Assembly: GCA_903903635.1 (NCBI GenBank)
Contig: CAIUZK010000211.1
Location: 1 to 64,000, forward strand
DNA from: an uncultured Bacteroidota bacterium
Lineage (GTDB): Bacteria > Bacteroidota > Bacteroidia > Chitinophagales > Chitinophagaceae
Reading direction: 5' to 3'
DNA length: 64,000 nt
Part shown: positions 54,398 to 63,067 of the stretch, in pieces
Position numbering within the stretch: position 1 is the first letter of the stretch
How the letters are laid out: each line of letters begins with the position of its first letter
Translations under genes and position numbers: made by a program
The notes under the pieces: generated by a model
The model's database searches: none
Seen by the model: the letters and a program-made list of their open reading frames with translations, nothing else
Told to the model about the DNA's origin: nothing

Positions 54398-55282
54398 ATG
54401 TTTAAAACAATACTGACCATATTATTTTCTGCAATCATATATCCTGCTTTCGCACAGCGGGCTACCGACACTTTTAGTGTATATTTCGACCTTGGCATAC
54501 CCACACTGAATGCAAATACCGAAAAGCGTATTGATTTGCTGGTGTACAATGACAAGATCATTAATGGCAGTTCGATTATGATCATTGGCTATGCCGATTT
54601 TCTGGGCACCGAAAAGCACAATAAAGACCTGTCGATGGAGCGTGCGAAAAATGTAAAAAACTACCTGGTCAAGTATGGCATCAATGCCGATAATATAAAA
54701 CTTTGTGTTGGCAATGGCGAGGTGCACAGAACCGGCATTAACGATAAAAATGGGTTCCCGACAGATCGCAGGGTAGACATTGTTGTCAATAACATGAAGG
54801 AATCGAACGAAAAGATCGCATCGACAGGTAAACCAAAAAAAGATACGGTTAAGGGTAAAAAGCGCCCTGTAAAAACCAACTTTGAAGAAATCAAAAATCT
54901 GAAAGCTGGTTCAACAATTACGCTTCAAAATGTTTACTTCCCTCCCGACAGGCACACCATTAAACCCGAATCAAAAGAAACGCTTGAAAAATTATTCAGT
55001 GTACTCAAGCAATATCCTAATCTCAAAATCAGCATAGAAGGTCATGTATGCTGTATAAAAAGCGAGATTGTGGATGCGCTGGATATTGATACTTACGAAC
55101 CAACACTTTCTATCAACAGGGCAAAAGCAATTTACAATTATCTGGTAAGCAAGGGCATCGATACTGCCCGTTTAAAGTATGCCGGTTACGGCCACAGAAG
55201 GCCTGTGGTGGTGGTTGAGCAAACCAATGAAGACCAGGAAAAAAACAGGCGGGTTGAGATCCGGATAACCGAAAACAAGTAG
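54398..55282 (+). CDS. Periplasmic protein with two OmpA-like domains
   Basis: 294 residues from the ATG of MFKTILTILF with signal peptide ending AFAQ. The first OmpA-like domain (about 20-135) has DLGIPTLNANTEKRI, IIGYADFLGTEKHNKDLSMERAKNVKNYL and TDRRVDIVV. A charged linker (KPKKDTVKGKKRPVK) leads to a second (about 165-290): VYFPPDRHTIKPESKETLEKL, ISIEGHVCC, LSINRAKAIYNYLVSKGI, YAGYGHRRPVV and NRRVEIRI. OmpA-like domains bind peptidoglycan. Double domains in one chain are uncommon; no barrel or lipid anchor is present. Confidence 0.8.
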   Translation: MFKTILTILFSAIIYPAFAQRATDTFSVYFDLGIPTLNANTEKRIDLLVYNDKIINGSSIMIIGYADFLGTEKHNKDLSMERAKNVKNYLVKYGINADNIKLCVGNGEVHRTGINDKNGFPTDRRVDIVVNNMKESNEKIASTGKPKKDTVKGKKRPVKTNFEEIKNLKAGSTITLQNVYFPPDRHTIKPESKETLEKLFSVLKQYPNLKISIEGHVCCIKSEIVDALDIDTYEPTLSINRAKAIYNYLVSKGIDTARLKYAGYGHRRPVVVVEQTNEDQEKNRRVEIRITENK

Positions 55283-55289
55283 CGCTCAA

Positions 55290-56180
55290 TTATTTTTCTT
55301 CCCCGGTCACCTTCCTTTTATGCTTCCATCTTCTGTGCGACCAAAGCCATGATTCCGGCTGTAGTATGATATCTTTTTCGAGCCGGCGCGTGTGCATTTC
55401 CGATATCTCCCCTTCCCGGGTTGCCGCCGGATTATCTACCAGCGCCTCGGCAAACATTTCATAATAGCCACGTTTCACTTTGCGCATAGATGCATAAATA
55501 ATGGGCATGTTAAGCTTGCGGGCTATTACTTCAGTTCCTTTAAACACAGGTGTGTCCTGGTTCAGAAATGTTGTCCAGTAAGCATTGTCGGGCATAGGGG
55601 TTTGGTCTGATATAAAGACGGTACAGGTAAGGTCTTTTCTGTGGGCCAGCATCTCTTTGAATGCCGTTTGCATTGGTATCATTTTGGTACCAAAACGGCT
55701 GCGCATCCTCAGCATTAGCCGGTCGAAATATTTATTGGCCAGCGGATGGTAAAGCACTACCAGTTTGTGCTGGCATTTCAGACTGAACGGATGCCCTGCC
55801 CACTCCCAGTTGCCCAGGTGCCCCATCACCATGATCACGCTGCGCCCTTCATCTGCATATTTTTTGAACACCTCAAACCCCTCCTTATTGAATTTGCAAT
55901 GCTCCAGGATGTCCTTTTCGCTTATCGTAAGTATTTTAAAAGTCTCCACCATAAAGTCGCACAGATTATGGCAGAAAGCCTTACGGATGATCTCTATTTC
56001 ATGCCCGGTTTTATCGGGAAAGGAGTTACGCAGGTTTTGCAGTATCACCTCTTTGCGGTAACCGATGCAGGTAAACAATATGAAGTATAAAAAATCGGAA
56101 AAAGCATACAGTACCGGGAAGGGCAATATGGAAAGCAGGTAAATGAAAGGAAGAGTGATATAATAGACTATTGCATCCAA
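55290..56180 (-). CDS. Lipid A-type lysophospholipid acyltransferase
   Basis: 296 residues with an N-terminal membrane helix. It shows the LpxL/HtrB family pattern: VIMVMGHLGNWEWAG (the HxxxxE catalytic motif), VVLYHPLANKYFDRLM, FISDQTPMPDNAYW, and PVFKGTEVIARKLNMP. The enzyme acylates lipid A or a related lipid at the inner face of the inner membrane. It ends 7 bp from the OmpA-like gene and is convergent with it. Confidence 0.9.
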   Translation of the reverse strand: MDAIVYYITLPFIYLLSILPFPVLYAFSDFLYFILFTCIGYRKEVILQNLRNSFPDKTGHEIEIIRKAFCHNLCDFMVETFKILTISEKDILEHCKFNKEGFEVFKKYADEGRSVIMVMGHLGNWEWAGHPFSLKCQHKLVVLYHPLANKYFDRLMLRMRSRFGTKMIPMQTAFKEMLAHRKDLTCTVFISDQTPMPDNAYWTTFLNQDTPVFKGTEVIARKLNMPIIYASMRKVKRGYYEMFAEALVDNPAATREGEISEMHTRRLEKDIILQPESWLWSHRRWKHKRKVTGEEK

Positions 56181-56267
56181 ACCTGATCTGATTTAAGTGT
56201 GAAAATAAAATAAAAACCGCAAACCATCAGGCTTCATTCTGTAATTATCTCTGTGTTCAATACCCGG

Positions 56268-57218
56268 TTACTTTTCAATCATAAAGCACTTCCTGTTCAG
56301 CTTACCTTGAAAATCAAACGGGGTGGTCATTCCGGTAATATCCTTTACAGTTAGTGCGGGTATACTATCACGGTCAAGAACAAAATCGCGGTAATTATTG
56401 CTGAAATAGATCTTGCCGCCATCCGTGCAGCCCTTCAGCAATTTCTTGAGCAGAAATACATGATCGCGTTGCACATCAAAGTTATCTTCCATGCGCTTAC
56501 TGTTGGAGAAAGTAGGCGGATCGCAGATAATGAGGTCGTAGGCATTGGGTGGCATATACTCCAGCCACTCAATCACATCGCCATGTATAAAATCGTGCTG
56601 GGTATCTTTATACAGCTTGTTGTACTGCATATTGCGCTTAGCCCAGTTGAGGTAGGTTTTCGACATATCCACCGAGGTAACCGTACTGGCGCCACCATGC
56701 GCCGCATACACACTGAACGACCCGGTATAGCAAAACAAATTCAGTACATTCAGTCCCTTAGCCTCCTCGCGCACCAGCCCTCGGGTTATGCGGTGGTCAA
56801 GAAACAGGCCGGTATCGAGGTAGTCGGTAAGGTTAATGATAAAGTTCAATCCGCCCTCAGGTACTATGCGCTCCGTTTTCAGCTCATCAAACTTTTCATA
56901 CTGCCCCTGCCTGCCAGCTTTACGCTGCCTTACTTTCATGAAAATATTATCCTGCGATATTTCCAGCACAGCAGCCAGCACCTCCTTGCATTGCTGCAGC
57001 CAGGCATCATGCTCCTCATCTTCCATGCCGTGCCTGCGCTTGTATTCAGCCGCATGCACCACCCCATTATACCAGTCAATAGCAAAAGGAAATTCCGGCA
57101 GGTCATGATCATAAAACCGGAAGCATGCTATTTCCTGCCTGCGTGCCAGTTTACTGAAGTGCTTATACACCTTCAGCAGGCGGTTATGAAACATGGGTAG
57201 TTTAGATTCTGTAGGCAA
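56268..57218 (-). CDS. RlmI-like SAM-dependent methyltransferase
   Basis: 316 residues; starting MPTESKLPMFHNRLLK or at Met9. The methyltransferase core contains LNLFCYTGSFSVYAAHGGASTVTSVDMS (motif I), and DLIICDPPTFSNSKRM, the PPTF active-site motif shared with RlmI/RlmK C-terminal domains. The PUA domain of RlmI is replaced by a shorter N-terminal part. It probably methylates an rRNA cytosine or guanine in the cytosol. Confidence 0.87.
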   Translation of the reverse strand: MPTESKLPMFHNRLLKVYKHFSKLARRQEIACFRFYDHDLPEFPFAIDWYNGVVHAAEYKRRHGMEDEEHDAWLQQCKEVLAAVLEISQDNIFMKVRQRKAGRQGQYEKFDELKTERIVPEGGLNFIINLTDYLDTGLFLDHRITRGLVREEAKGLNVLNLFCYTGSFSVYAAHGGASTVTSVDMSKTYLNWAKRNMQYNKLYKDTQHDFIHGDVIEWLEYMPPNAYDLIICDPPTFSNSKRMEDNFDVQRDHVFLLKKLLKGCTDGGKIYFSNNYRDFVLDRDSIPALTVKDITGMTTPFDFQGKLNRKCFMIEK

Positions 57219-57228
57219 AAAATAAAGT

Positions 57229-57621
57229 TTAAAGATTATTCCATGGGTTAATAAAACTTAGCCCCTTAATATTTTCAAAATCTACTGTGTTACGTGTTAC
57301 CAGAGTAAGTTTATGAATTATAGCTGTTGCTGCAATTATTGCATCCCCCAGTTTAATTTTTCTATACTTTCTCCGTAATAATATAGTTTGTTGAACTACG
57401 TCTTCATTTAATGGTAATACTGTTGCTGAATTAATAAACTCTGTCATTAAAACAAGTTTGTCAGGAATATGGTTATATCCCAATACTTCTATTTTAACAA
57501 CTGTGGAAATTATGAAATTCGAATTGAAAATCTGCTCACAAAAATCACTGGCGTGGGAAGGTAGTACCCCTGCTGAATAATCAATAATTATGTTGCTATC
57601 AATTAAATATCTCGGTCCCAT
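57229..57621 (-). CDS. VapC-type PIN-domain toxin
   Basis: 130 residues. The acidic residues of a PIN nuclease are in place: YLIDSNIIIDYSAG near the N-terminus, VVKIEVLGY, KLGDAIIAATAI, and TRNTVDFENIKG at the C-terminal end. VapC proteins cleave tRNA or rRNA. It overlaps the antitoxin gene by 19 bp, which is the coupled arrangement of such pairs. Confidence 0.87.
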   Translation of the reverse strand: MGPRYLIDSNIIIDYSAGVLPSHASDFCEQIFNSNFIISTVVKIEVLGYNHIPDKLVLMTEFINSATVLPLNEDVVQQTILLRRKYRKIKLGDAIIAATAIIHKLTLVTRNTVDFENIKGLSFINPWNNL

Positions 57622-57836
57622 TCAGTGCGGGCTTGCTTTAAATACTGATGGAATTGTGCTCCCTCATCCTTAGTCAAAAGGCCCTTGAATCTGGAAGCAT
57701 TTTTAACCTTGGTAATGTTTTCTTCCTTCAACTCATCTTTAGCAAATAATAAAACCTCAATTTCTTTTCCGATATAGCTATTCGGGACAGACAACTGAAT
57801 GTTGTTATTATCTGGAGTTATTACTGTTCTTATCAT
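57603..57836 (-). CDS. Putative antitoxin of PIN module
   Basis: 77 residues. The N-terminal part (MIRTVITPDNNNIQLSVPNSYIGKEIEVLLF) reads as an AbrB-like or unclassified beta-fold, and the C-terminal half is a charged helix suited to binding the toxin. It precedes and overlaps the PIN toxin gene. It is identified by position as much as by sequence. Confidence 0.68.
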   Translation of the reverse strand: MIRTVITPDNNNIQLSVPNSYIGKEIEVLLFAKDELKEENITKVKNASRFKGLLTKDEGAQFHQYLKQARTEWDRDI

Positions 57837-57962
57837 AAGAAAATATCCGGGAATTCAATAAATCAGAATTAAACGAATAGTATAAAGGTACAACAATTTC
57901 CAAATTACCTCATTTGGCAAAGCCAATTTCTAAGGAGCTTTTCTCTTTCAGCAGATCTTCAT

Positions 57963-58412
57963 TTATTTCCCCTGCTTCATTAAAATATACTTTAACGGTG
58001 GTTTCATTTCATGCAGGGTGGTATCCAGTTTTTGCAGATTACCATTTTTATAGCGTAGAAAATATTGTACCACTCCCGGGGCATCAATTTCCACCACGGT
58101 AGCATTATCATCTGTCGCGGAGCCTTTGAGCACGGTCCAGTCGCCACGGGTCTCTACAGTACTTTTACCGCCTTTTTTATTCGTTTCAAACAATAGGAAG
58201 TTACCCATATCTGCATAAGGTTTGTGCCACAATATAAGTTCTGTTATCACCTCATTCCCATTAGCCGGGATCGTTCCTTTAAAAACATCCGTCAGAACAG
58301 AATCCTTGTTTTTGGGGGCCAAAGAACCCTTTTTAACCGGCGGCTTGCCCTGCGCATATCCATTGGCTGTTGCCAGGCACATCATTAAAAAGACAATAGT
58401 AAAAACCCTCAT
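57963..58412 (-). CDS. NlpE-like secreted protein
   Basis: 149 residues with a signal peptide (MRVFTIVFLMMCLATANGYAQ). The mature part resembles the N-terminal domain of NlpE: VFKGTIPANGNEVITELILW, FETNKKGGKSTVETRGDWTVLKGSATDDNATVVEI, and YFLRYKNGNLQKLD. The Cys pair used by NlpE for copper or redox sensing is absent. NlpE senses envelope stress or lipoprotein defects; whether this protein does is unknown. Confidence 0.65.
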   Translation of the reverse strand: MRVFTIVFLMMCLATANGYAQGKPPVKKGSLAPKNKDSVLTDVFKGTIPANGNEVITELILWHKPYADMGNFLLFETNKKGGKSTVETRGDWTVLKGSATDDNATVVEIDAPGVVQYFLRYKNGNLQKLDTTLHEMKPPLKYILMKQGK

Positions 58413-58469
58413 CCCTCAAAAATACAAAAATCCCTAATCCATCCCAAAACCAATAATAACCCACCATTC

Positions 58470-58490
58470 AACCATTCAACTAATCAACTT
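58470..58490. repeat. Octamer repeat run before trhO
   Basis: AACCATTC, AACTAATC and AACTT are in the same 8-bp phase as the array at 7583. The run abuts the -7 box of trhO. Confidence 0.7.
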
Positions 58491-58497
58491 ATATTTG
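58490..58497 (+). promoter_or_regulatory. Putative -7 box TATATTTG of trhO
   Basis: Exact match to TAnnTTTG, 31 bp upstream of the ATG. It begins at the end of the octamer run. Confidence 0.55.
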
Positions 58498-58514
58498 CCG
58501 TTTCTCACAAAAAC

Positions 58515-58523
58515 AAAGGAGGT
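58515..58523 (+). promoter_or_regulatory. Strong Shine-Dalgarno site AAAGGAGGT
   Basis: A full-length anti-16S complement lies 5 nt before the ATG at 58529. Bacteroidota genes generally lack such sites, so it is unusual here and supports the chosen start. Confidence 0.85.
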
Positions 58524-58528
58524 ACACC

Positions 58529-59599
58529 ATGCCAGTGCTACACAACCGCGTAAACAATGAGGAACTGAAACAGCTTATGCTGGCCGAAACCGAGCCGCGT
58601 ACCACAGTTTCCTTTTATAAGTATTTTTCAATTGCTGACCCCACAGCTTACCGCAACCAGCTATACACTGCATTTACAGCCCTGAAGGTTTTCGGGCGTA
58701 TCTATGTGGCCCATGAGGGTATCAATGGGCAGGTAAGTGTGCCGGCCAGCAATTACGAAGCCTTTAGAACAGCCTTATACCAATCGGCGCCTGAACTGAA
58801 CGGTATTCGCATGAATATAGCCCTCGAAGATGATGGAAAATCATTCTGGGCGCTCCGGCTAAAAGTAAGGCCCAAAATTGTGGCCGATGGTATTGATGAT
58901 CCCGGTTTCGACCCGGCCAAAACAGGTAAATACCTGAAGGCCCGAGAGTACAATGAACTGTCTGCCAAGCCCGATACCATAATTGTGGACATGCGCAACC
59001 ATTACGAGTATGAAGTTGGTCATTTTGAAAATGCAATCGAAGTACCATCTGATACTTTTCGTGACCAGTTGCCTATGGCGGTTGATATGCTAAAGGACCA
59101 GAAGGATAAGAATATCATCATGTACTGCACAGGTGGCATTCGTTGCGAAAAGGCCAGCGCCTATATGCTGCACAATGGGTTTAAGAATGTGTTTCATGTA
59201 GAAGGTGGCATTATTGAGTATGCCCGTAAGGCTAAGGAAGAGGATCTGCCCATAAAGTTCAAAGGCAAGAATTTCGTTTTCGATGAGCGCCTGGGCGAGC
59301 GCATTACCGAGGATGTATTGGCTCAGTGCCACATCTGCGGCAAGCCCTGCGACACCCACACCAACTGCAAAAATGATGGCTGCCACCTATTGTTCATTCA
59401 GTGCCCCGATTGTGCGGCAAAATATGAAGGCTGCTGCAGTGAAGAATGCCGTGAAGAAAAAAACCTTCCGCCCGATGAGCAGCGGGCACAGCGTGCCGGC
59501 CGTGAAAACGGGATGATGATCTTCAATAAATCGAAGCAGCACCCCTTAAGGAAACATAGAAGTGAGTGGGAAATCAACAGAAAAACTAACAACGAATAG
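58529..59599 (+). CDS. trhO: tRNA uridine-34 hydroxylase TrhO (rhodanese family)
   Basis: 356 residues. The N-terminal half includes [14 protein letters not shown], the family motif, and a rhodanese domain follows with the active Cys200 in [19 protein letters not shown] and [10 protein letters not shown]. The C-terminal third is cysteine-rich ([26 protein letters not shown]), probably binding zinc. TrhO makes 5-hydroxyuridine at position 34 of certain tRNAs. The strong ribosome-binding site and -7 box mark the start. Confidence 0.92.
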   Translation: MPVLHNRVNNEELKQLMLAETEPRTTVSFYKYFSIADPTAYRNQLYTAFTALKVFGRIYVAHEGINGQVSVPASNYEAFRTALYQSAPELNGIRMNIALEDDGKSFWALRLKVRPKIVADGIDDPGFDPAKTGKYLKAREYNELSAKPDTIIVDMRNHYEYEVGHFENAIEVPSDTFRDQLPMAVDMLKDQKDKNIIMYCTGGIRCEKASAYMLHNGFKNVFHVEGGIIEYARKAKEEDLPIKFKGKNFVFDERLGERITEDVLAQCHICGKPCDTHTNCKNDGCHLLFIQCPDCAAKYEGCCSEECREEKNLPPDEQRAQRAGRENGMMIFNKSKQHPLRKHRSEWEINRKTNNE

Positions 59600-59651
59600 T
59601 GAAGCCACCTTCACTACCCTATGCGCACCACACTATTCACTACTCGTTGTT
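59588..59651. terminator. Inverted repeat spanning two convergent stop codons
   Basis: AACAACGAATAGTGA (59588-59602) and TCACTACTCGTTGTT (59637-59651) pair over 14 of 15 positions with a 34-nt loop. The left arm includes the trhO stop codon and the right arm overlaps the stop of the minus-strand gene at 59650. There is no poly-T tract. Confidence 0.6.
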
Positions 59652-59847
59652 AAATCGTTCTTGCCATCCTCATCAGGTTGGTAATGGCCTCTTGTCTTGG
59701 TTGCATGAGGTCTTTTGCATCTTCGCGCAATGCATATAATTCCTGGGAAAACCCGGCCAGCATATCCTCACTATCCGTAAATAGTAGTGTCTGTGTGTGC
59801 TCGTAATAATGTTTTCCAGTAAGTTTCTTGTGTAAAGTTTTGTTCAT
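59650..59847 (-). CDS. Small hypothetical protein
   Basis: 65 residues, helical and basic to acidic (MNKTLHKKLTGKHYYEH ... GFSQELYALREDAKDLMQPRQEAITNLMRMARTI). No family is recognised. It faces trhO and ends inside the shared inverted repeat. Confidence 0.55.
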   Translation of the reverse strand: MNKTLHKKLTGKHYYEHTQTLLFTDSEDMLAGFSQELYALREDAKDLMQPRQEAITNLMRMARTI

Positions 59848-59981
59848 CAGATGTAATTGGTTTTCAAAAAAACGTACAACATGCTCTGATTATTGCATAG
59901 AAACCCGAAATTAATGTTAAACCCTAACCAGACCCTGTTTTATTAAATAATAAATTAATATTTTTAGTTCAAATCAATCTA

Positions 59982-60896
59982 ATGAAAACCATTGGCATAA
60001 CAGGCGGTACAGGTTTTGTGGGGCAGCATCTTAAAGCATTGCTGCTTAAAAACGGCTATAAAGTGATCATTTTCACCACCGGCAGCACTAAAAAGGCTGA
60101 AGAGTTCCATGTAACCTATGCCAACTGGAATCCTGAAAAAGGAACGATTGACCAGGAGGCCATGCGTCAAATTTCTGCTATGGTGCATCTTGCCGGGGCA
60201 GGCATAGCCGATAAAAGATGGACCTCGGCCAGAAAAAAGGAAATTGTGGACAGCAGGGTGAAAGGCACTGAGTTTCTTGTTGCCCAACTGAAGCAATACG
60301 CTGTTTTTTGCGAAACCTTTGTTTGCGCTTCGGCCACCGGTTTTTATGGCGAAGACAAAGGCGGACAGCCATTTACCGAAGATGCCCAACCCGCCACCGA
60401 TTTTCTGGGCGAGACCTGCCGCCAGTGGGAAGAAGCTGCCCACAAAGCCGAAGGATCGTTCAAAACAGCCATACTGCGGTTTGGCATAGTTCTGGGTAAA
60501 GAAAGCGGGGCATTCGCCGAATTTGTGAAACCCATGAAGTTCAACATCGTACCCATCCTTGGCTCCGGCCGGCAGATGGTAAGCTGGATCGAGGTAAACG
60601 ACCTGGCCCGGCTCATCCTGTTTGCTATAGAAAACAAACAATTCGAGGGCATTTACAATGCAGTAACGCCCGGTGCGGTATCGCACAAAGCAATGATGAA
60701 AACTATTGCGCTGCATAAAATGAGCCTGGCAATAACCGTACCTGTGCCTGCCATCCTGCTTAAATTAATGCTGGGCGAAATGAGCACCGAGATCCTGAAA
60801 AGCTGCCATGTAAGTGCGAAGAAAACGCTTGCCTCAGGCTTTACCTTTTATACTCCCGACCTGGTAAATGCAGTGGTGGAAATTTTGTCAAAATAG
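59982..60896 (+). CDS. TIGR01777-family NAD-dependent epimerase
   Basis: 304 residues. The nucleotide-binding motif GITGGTGFVGQHLKALLL opens the Rossmann domain; MVHLAGAGIADKRWT, FVCASATGFYG and the C-terminal YNAVTPGAVSHKAMMKTIA (DUF1731-like region) follow the family pattern. Relatives include SulA/YfcH-like epimerases of unknown substrate. Cytosolic. Confidence 0.88.
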   Translation: MKTIGITGGTGFVGQHLKALLLKNGYKVIIFTTGSTKKAEEFHVTYANWNPEKGTIDQEAMRQISAMVHLAGAGIADKRWTSARKKEIVDSRVKGTEFLVAQLKQYAVFCETFVCASATGFYGEDKGGQPFTEDAQPATDFLGETCRQWEEAAHKAEGSFKTAILRFGIVLGKESGAFAEFVKPMKFNIVPILGSGRQMVSWIEVNDLARLILFAIENKQFEGIYNAVTPGAVSHKAMMKTIALHKMSLAITVPVPAILLKLMLGEMSTEILKSCHVSAKKTLASGFTFYTPDLVNAVVEILSK

Positions 60897-61022
60897 ATCA
60901 TCCTATCTTAAACGACTTTAATCTCGGGTTCTCAGCTACATTACCGGTATGCTTCAGTACGCCCCAGCTTTGCAGTTGGCCCCTTAGGGCGATTTTGGAT
61001 AAGTAACAATAGTGATTTTGAA

Positions 61023-61139
61023 CTTCCGGTTTGCTTCATGAGACTTCTGGTTTTACTTCAGGCCGCTTCTGGTTTTGCTTCTGGTTTGGGGCGAAAAACT
61101 TCTGGTTTGCTTCATGAAGTTTCCGGAAATCGGAAGTTT
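61023..61139. repeat. Degenerate CTTCTGGTTT repeats
   Basis: Five copies of CTTCYGGTTT begin at 61023, 61044, 61066, 61079 and 61099, two of them followed by GCTTCATGA. Spacing is irregular (13-22 bp), so this is a decayed local repeat. Confidence 0.65.
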
Positions 61140-61376
61140 CTAAAATTGCAACTGATTGGTTTTCAGTTACTTATAATTTTATTACCAAATTGCAGCCAAT
61201 GAGGTAATTAGTTTTGGGTTGATTTGGCAATTCAACAATTATTTTATGGCAAATATTTTGGAATTTTGATTGTTTCATAGTTTGATATGTGGTTTTTATG
61301 GTAAAAAACGGGCCAAAGGTAAAATAGATAATTGGAATTTCCTATTTTTTAGGCATATTTATTTTATAAGGTATTT

Positions 61377-61423
61377 TGTCTGAATCGCGGATTTAACGGA
61401 TTAAGGGATTTCGCGGAATGTAT
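61377..61423. repeat. Dispersed intergenic repeat, copy 2
   Basis: TGTCTGAATCGCGGATT ... GGGATTTCGCGGAATGTAT matches 79-125 with only a few differences. It lies in gene-free DNA just before the direct-repeat island. Confidence 0.55.
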
Positions 61424-61470
61424 GGAGAAATTTCTGATTTCTAATTGTCGGGCATCCATTCTATTCATGT

Positions 61471-61819
61471 AAATATGTCCATGTTACGTGCCAGGCGCGA
61501 GTCTACTTTTCTTTTCTACAGCAAAAAGAAAAGTAGCAAAAGAAAGTGCCGCCCTTTTTAAAATGCTCCGCGGCAAAAGGGTTAGCTCTACGCTGTGGTT
61601 GTGGGGGAATGCTATTGAGGGTCGTCGGGAGACGCTTACTATTGGGCATCAGTAATTCACTTTGGAGGGTATTTTTCAGGTATTCTATTTCTCGCTTTGG
61701 TATGCCCTCCCGAAATTCTTCGGGAGGCTGGTAGTGGCTATACCCGCCAGTTATAAACTTGCGAGATTGCTCAGACACAGCTGCTATACACAGGGCTTTG
61801 CTACAGACCTGCGCCAGAG
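61471..61819. repeat. 349-bp direct repeat, copy 1
   Basis: About 96% identical to 62191-62539, 720 bp away. Within it are a perfect 13-bp hairpin (CTACTTTTCTTTT at 61503-61515 with its complement at 61524-61536) and a 9-bp hairpin CCTCCCGAA-ATTC-TTCGGGAGG at 61706-61727. The open frame at 61546-61734 is unlikely to be translated. No transposase or known element is recognised. Confidence 0.88.
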
Positions 61820-62070
61820 TGAACAGAAACGCAAGCGGGATTGCCCATAATAAGACCAAGCGGGCTTGGACTAGTGGAGAATTTCCAATTGTGGTGCGTG
61901 AGGTGCGCGAGTGCACCACCCCTGATTGTACGAGGCAGTCGCCCCGTACAATCGTCCCACTCCTTCCCGAAATTCTCCGGGATCTTCGAAATAACCGGAG
62001 GGGAGCCTGTGTTACGTGGCTTGTGTTGCGTGGCCCATGTTATGTGGCTAATGTTATAAATCCGTGTAGG
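61820..62070. other. Spacer between direct repeats
   Basis: About 250 bp of non-coding DNA with several small inverted repeats: GTGGTGC/GCACCAC near 61890-61920 and GATTGTACG/CGTACAATC near 61924-61955. GTTACGTGGC recurs near 62010. No gene is supported. Confidence 0.45.
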
Positions 62071-62189
62071 CATGCCCTCCCGAAATTCTTCGGGAGGCTG
62101 GTAGTGGCTATACCCGCCAGTTGTAAACAGGAGATTGCTAAGACACAGCTGCTATACACAGGGCTTTGCTACAGACCTGTGCCAGACAG
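62071..62189. repeat. Partial third copy (tail of the 349-bp unit)
   Basis: Starting GCCCTCCCGAAATTCTTCGG, it repeats only the last ~120 bp of the direct repeat and runs directly into copy 2 at 62191. Confidence 0.8.
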
Positions 62190-62190
62190 A

Positions 62191-62539
62191 AAATATGTCC
62201 ATGTTACGTGCCAGTCGCGAGTCTACTTTTCTTTTCAACAGCAAAAAGAAAAGTAGCAAAAGAAAGTGCCGCCCTTTTTAAAATGCTCCGCGGCAAAAGG
62301 GTTAGCTCTACGCTGTGGTTGTGGGGGAATGCTATTGAGGATCGTCGGGAGACGCTTACTATTGGGCTTCAGTAATTCACTTTGGAAGGTATTTTTCAGG
62401 TATTCTATTTCTCAATTTTGTATGCCCTCCCGAAATTCTTCGGGAGGCTGTTAGTGGCTATACCCGCCAGTTGTATACAGGAGATTGCTAAGACACAGGT
62501 CGGCTATGCACAGGGCTTTGCTACAGACCTGCGCCAGAG
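62191..62539. repeat. 349-bp direct repeat, copy 2
   Basis: It matches 61471-61819 with about ten substitutions in the first 290 bp and small indels at the tail. It includes both hairpins. A short run after it (GACAGACCTGCGCCAGAGA) repeats its end once more. Confidence 0.88.
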
Positions 62540-62623
62540 AAGACAGACCTGCGCCAGAGAAGTTCTCTTCTCAGGCCTTCGTTCTTATCGAAGGAAATTG
62601 ATATCTTCACAAAAAAGCAACTT

Positions 62624-63067
62624 ATGAAAAATGTCATGATCGCGGTGGCAATAACAACGATTTGCGTCTTTGCAAGTTGTAGCAAAAGCAAAAAAAGTAC
62701 CACTCCTACCGGTTCAATGACAGCCATTGCCAATGGCAGATCGTTTACATCTCACGACTGTATTATCGTGCCATCCAGTCGGAGCGGTTTAAATGTTATT
62801 GGATACGAGGGACCACGGGGCTCAAGTCGTAATATTAATTTCGGCGTTGCAAGTTATACAACCGGTGCAACGGGCACCTTCACTATCACCCCTTACCCTG
62901 ATCTATCTGTAACAGCAGACCTGGATTCAACCAATGGGGGGCATTGGGCTGATTCGGGCACTATTACAATAACGACTGCTTCTGCTACGGCTGTGTCCGG
63001 CACTTTTTCATTTACAACTAAGTTCGGCGATGTTGTGACAAATGGGGTTTTTACAGCCGTAAAGTAA
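62624..63067 (+). CDS. DUF6252-like lipoprotein
   Basis: 147 residues. The lipoprotein signal ends CVFASCSKSKK. The mature domain has the pattern I associate with DUF6252: MTAIANGRSFTS, LNVIGYEGP, a GTITITTASATAVSGTFSFTTKF segment and TNGVFTAV at the end, predicted beta-sandwich. It is probably an outer-membrane lipoprotein of unknown role. It follows the direct-repeat island; a CCTTCG/CGAAGG stem lies 50 bp upstream. Confidence 0.68.
   Translation: MKNVMIAVAITTICVFASCSKSKKSTTPTGSMTAIANGRSFTSHDCIIVPSSRSGLNVIGYEGPRGSSRNINFGVASYTTGATGTFTITPYPDLSVTADLDSTNGGHWADSGTITITTASATAVSGTFSFTTKFGDVVTNGVFTAVK

Larger units (their letters stand above)
60897..61470. other. Repeat-rich intergenic region after epimerase
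   Basis: About 570 bp without a credible gene. It contains the CTTCTGGTTT repeats at 61023-61139, an AT-rich stretch, and a second copy of the dispersed repeat at 61377-61423. Confidence 0.6.

Noticed and set aside
56460-57200. 246-codon open frame on the plus strand
   Set aside because: Antisense to the RlmI-like gene; composition is that of a shadow frame.
59979-60716. 245-codon open frame on the minus strand
   Set aside because: Antisense to the epimerase gene, with no recognisable motif.
61546-61734. 62-codon frames inside both direct repeats (also 62266-62454)
   Set aside because: Their similarity follows from the DNA repeat itself. They are rich in Ser, Arg and Leu without a domain, and the copies of the unit are not intact elsewhere.
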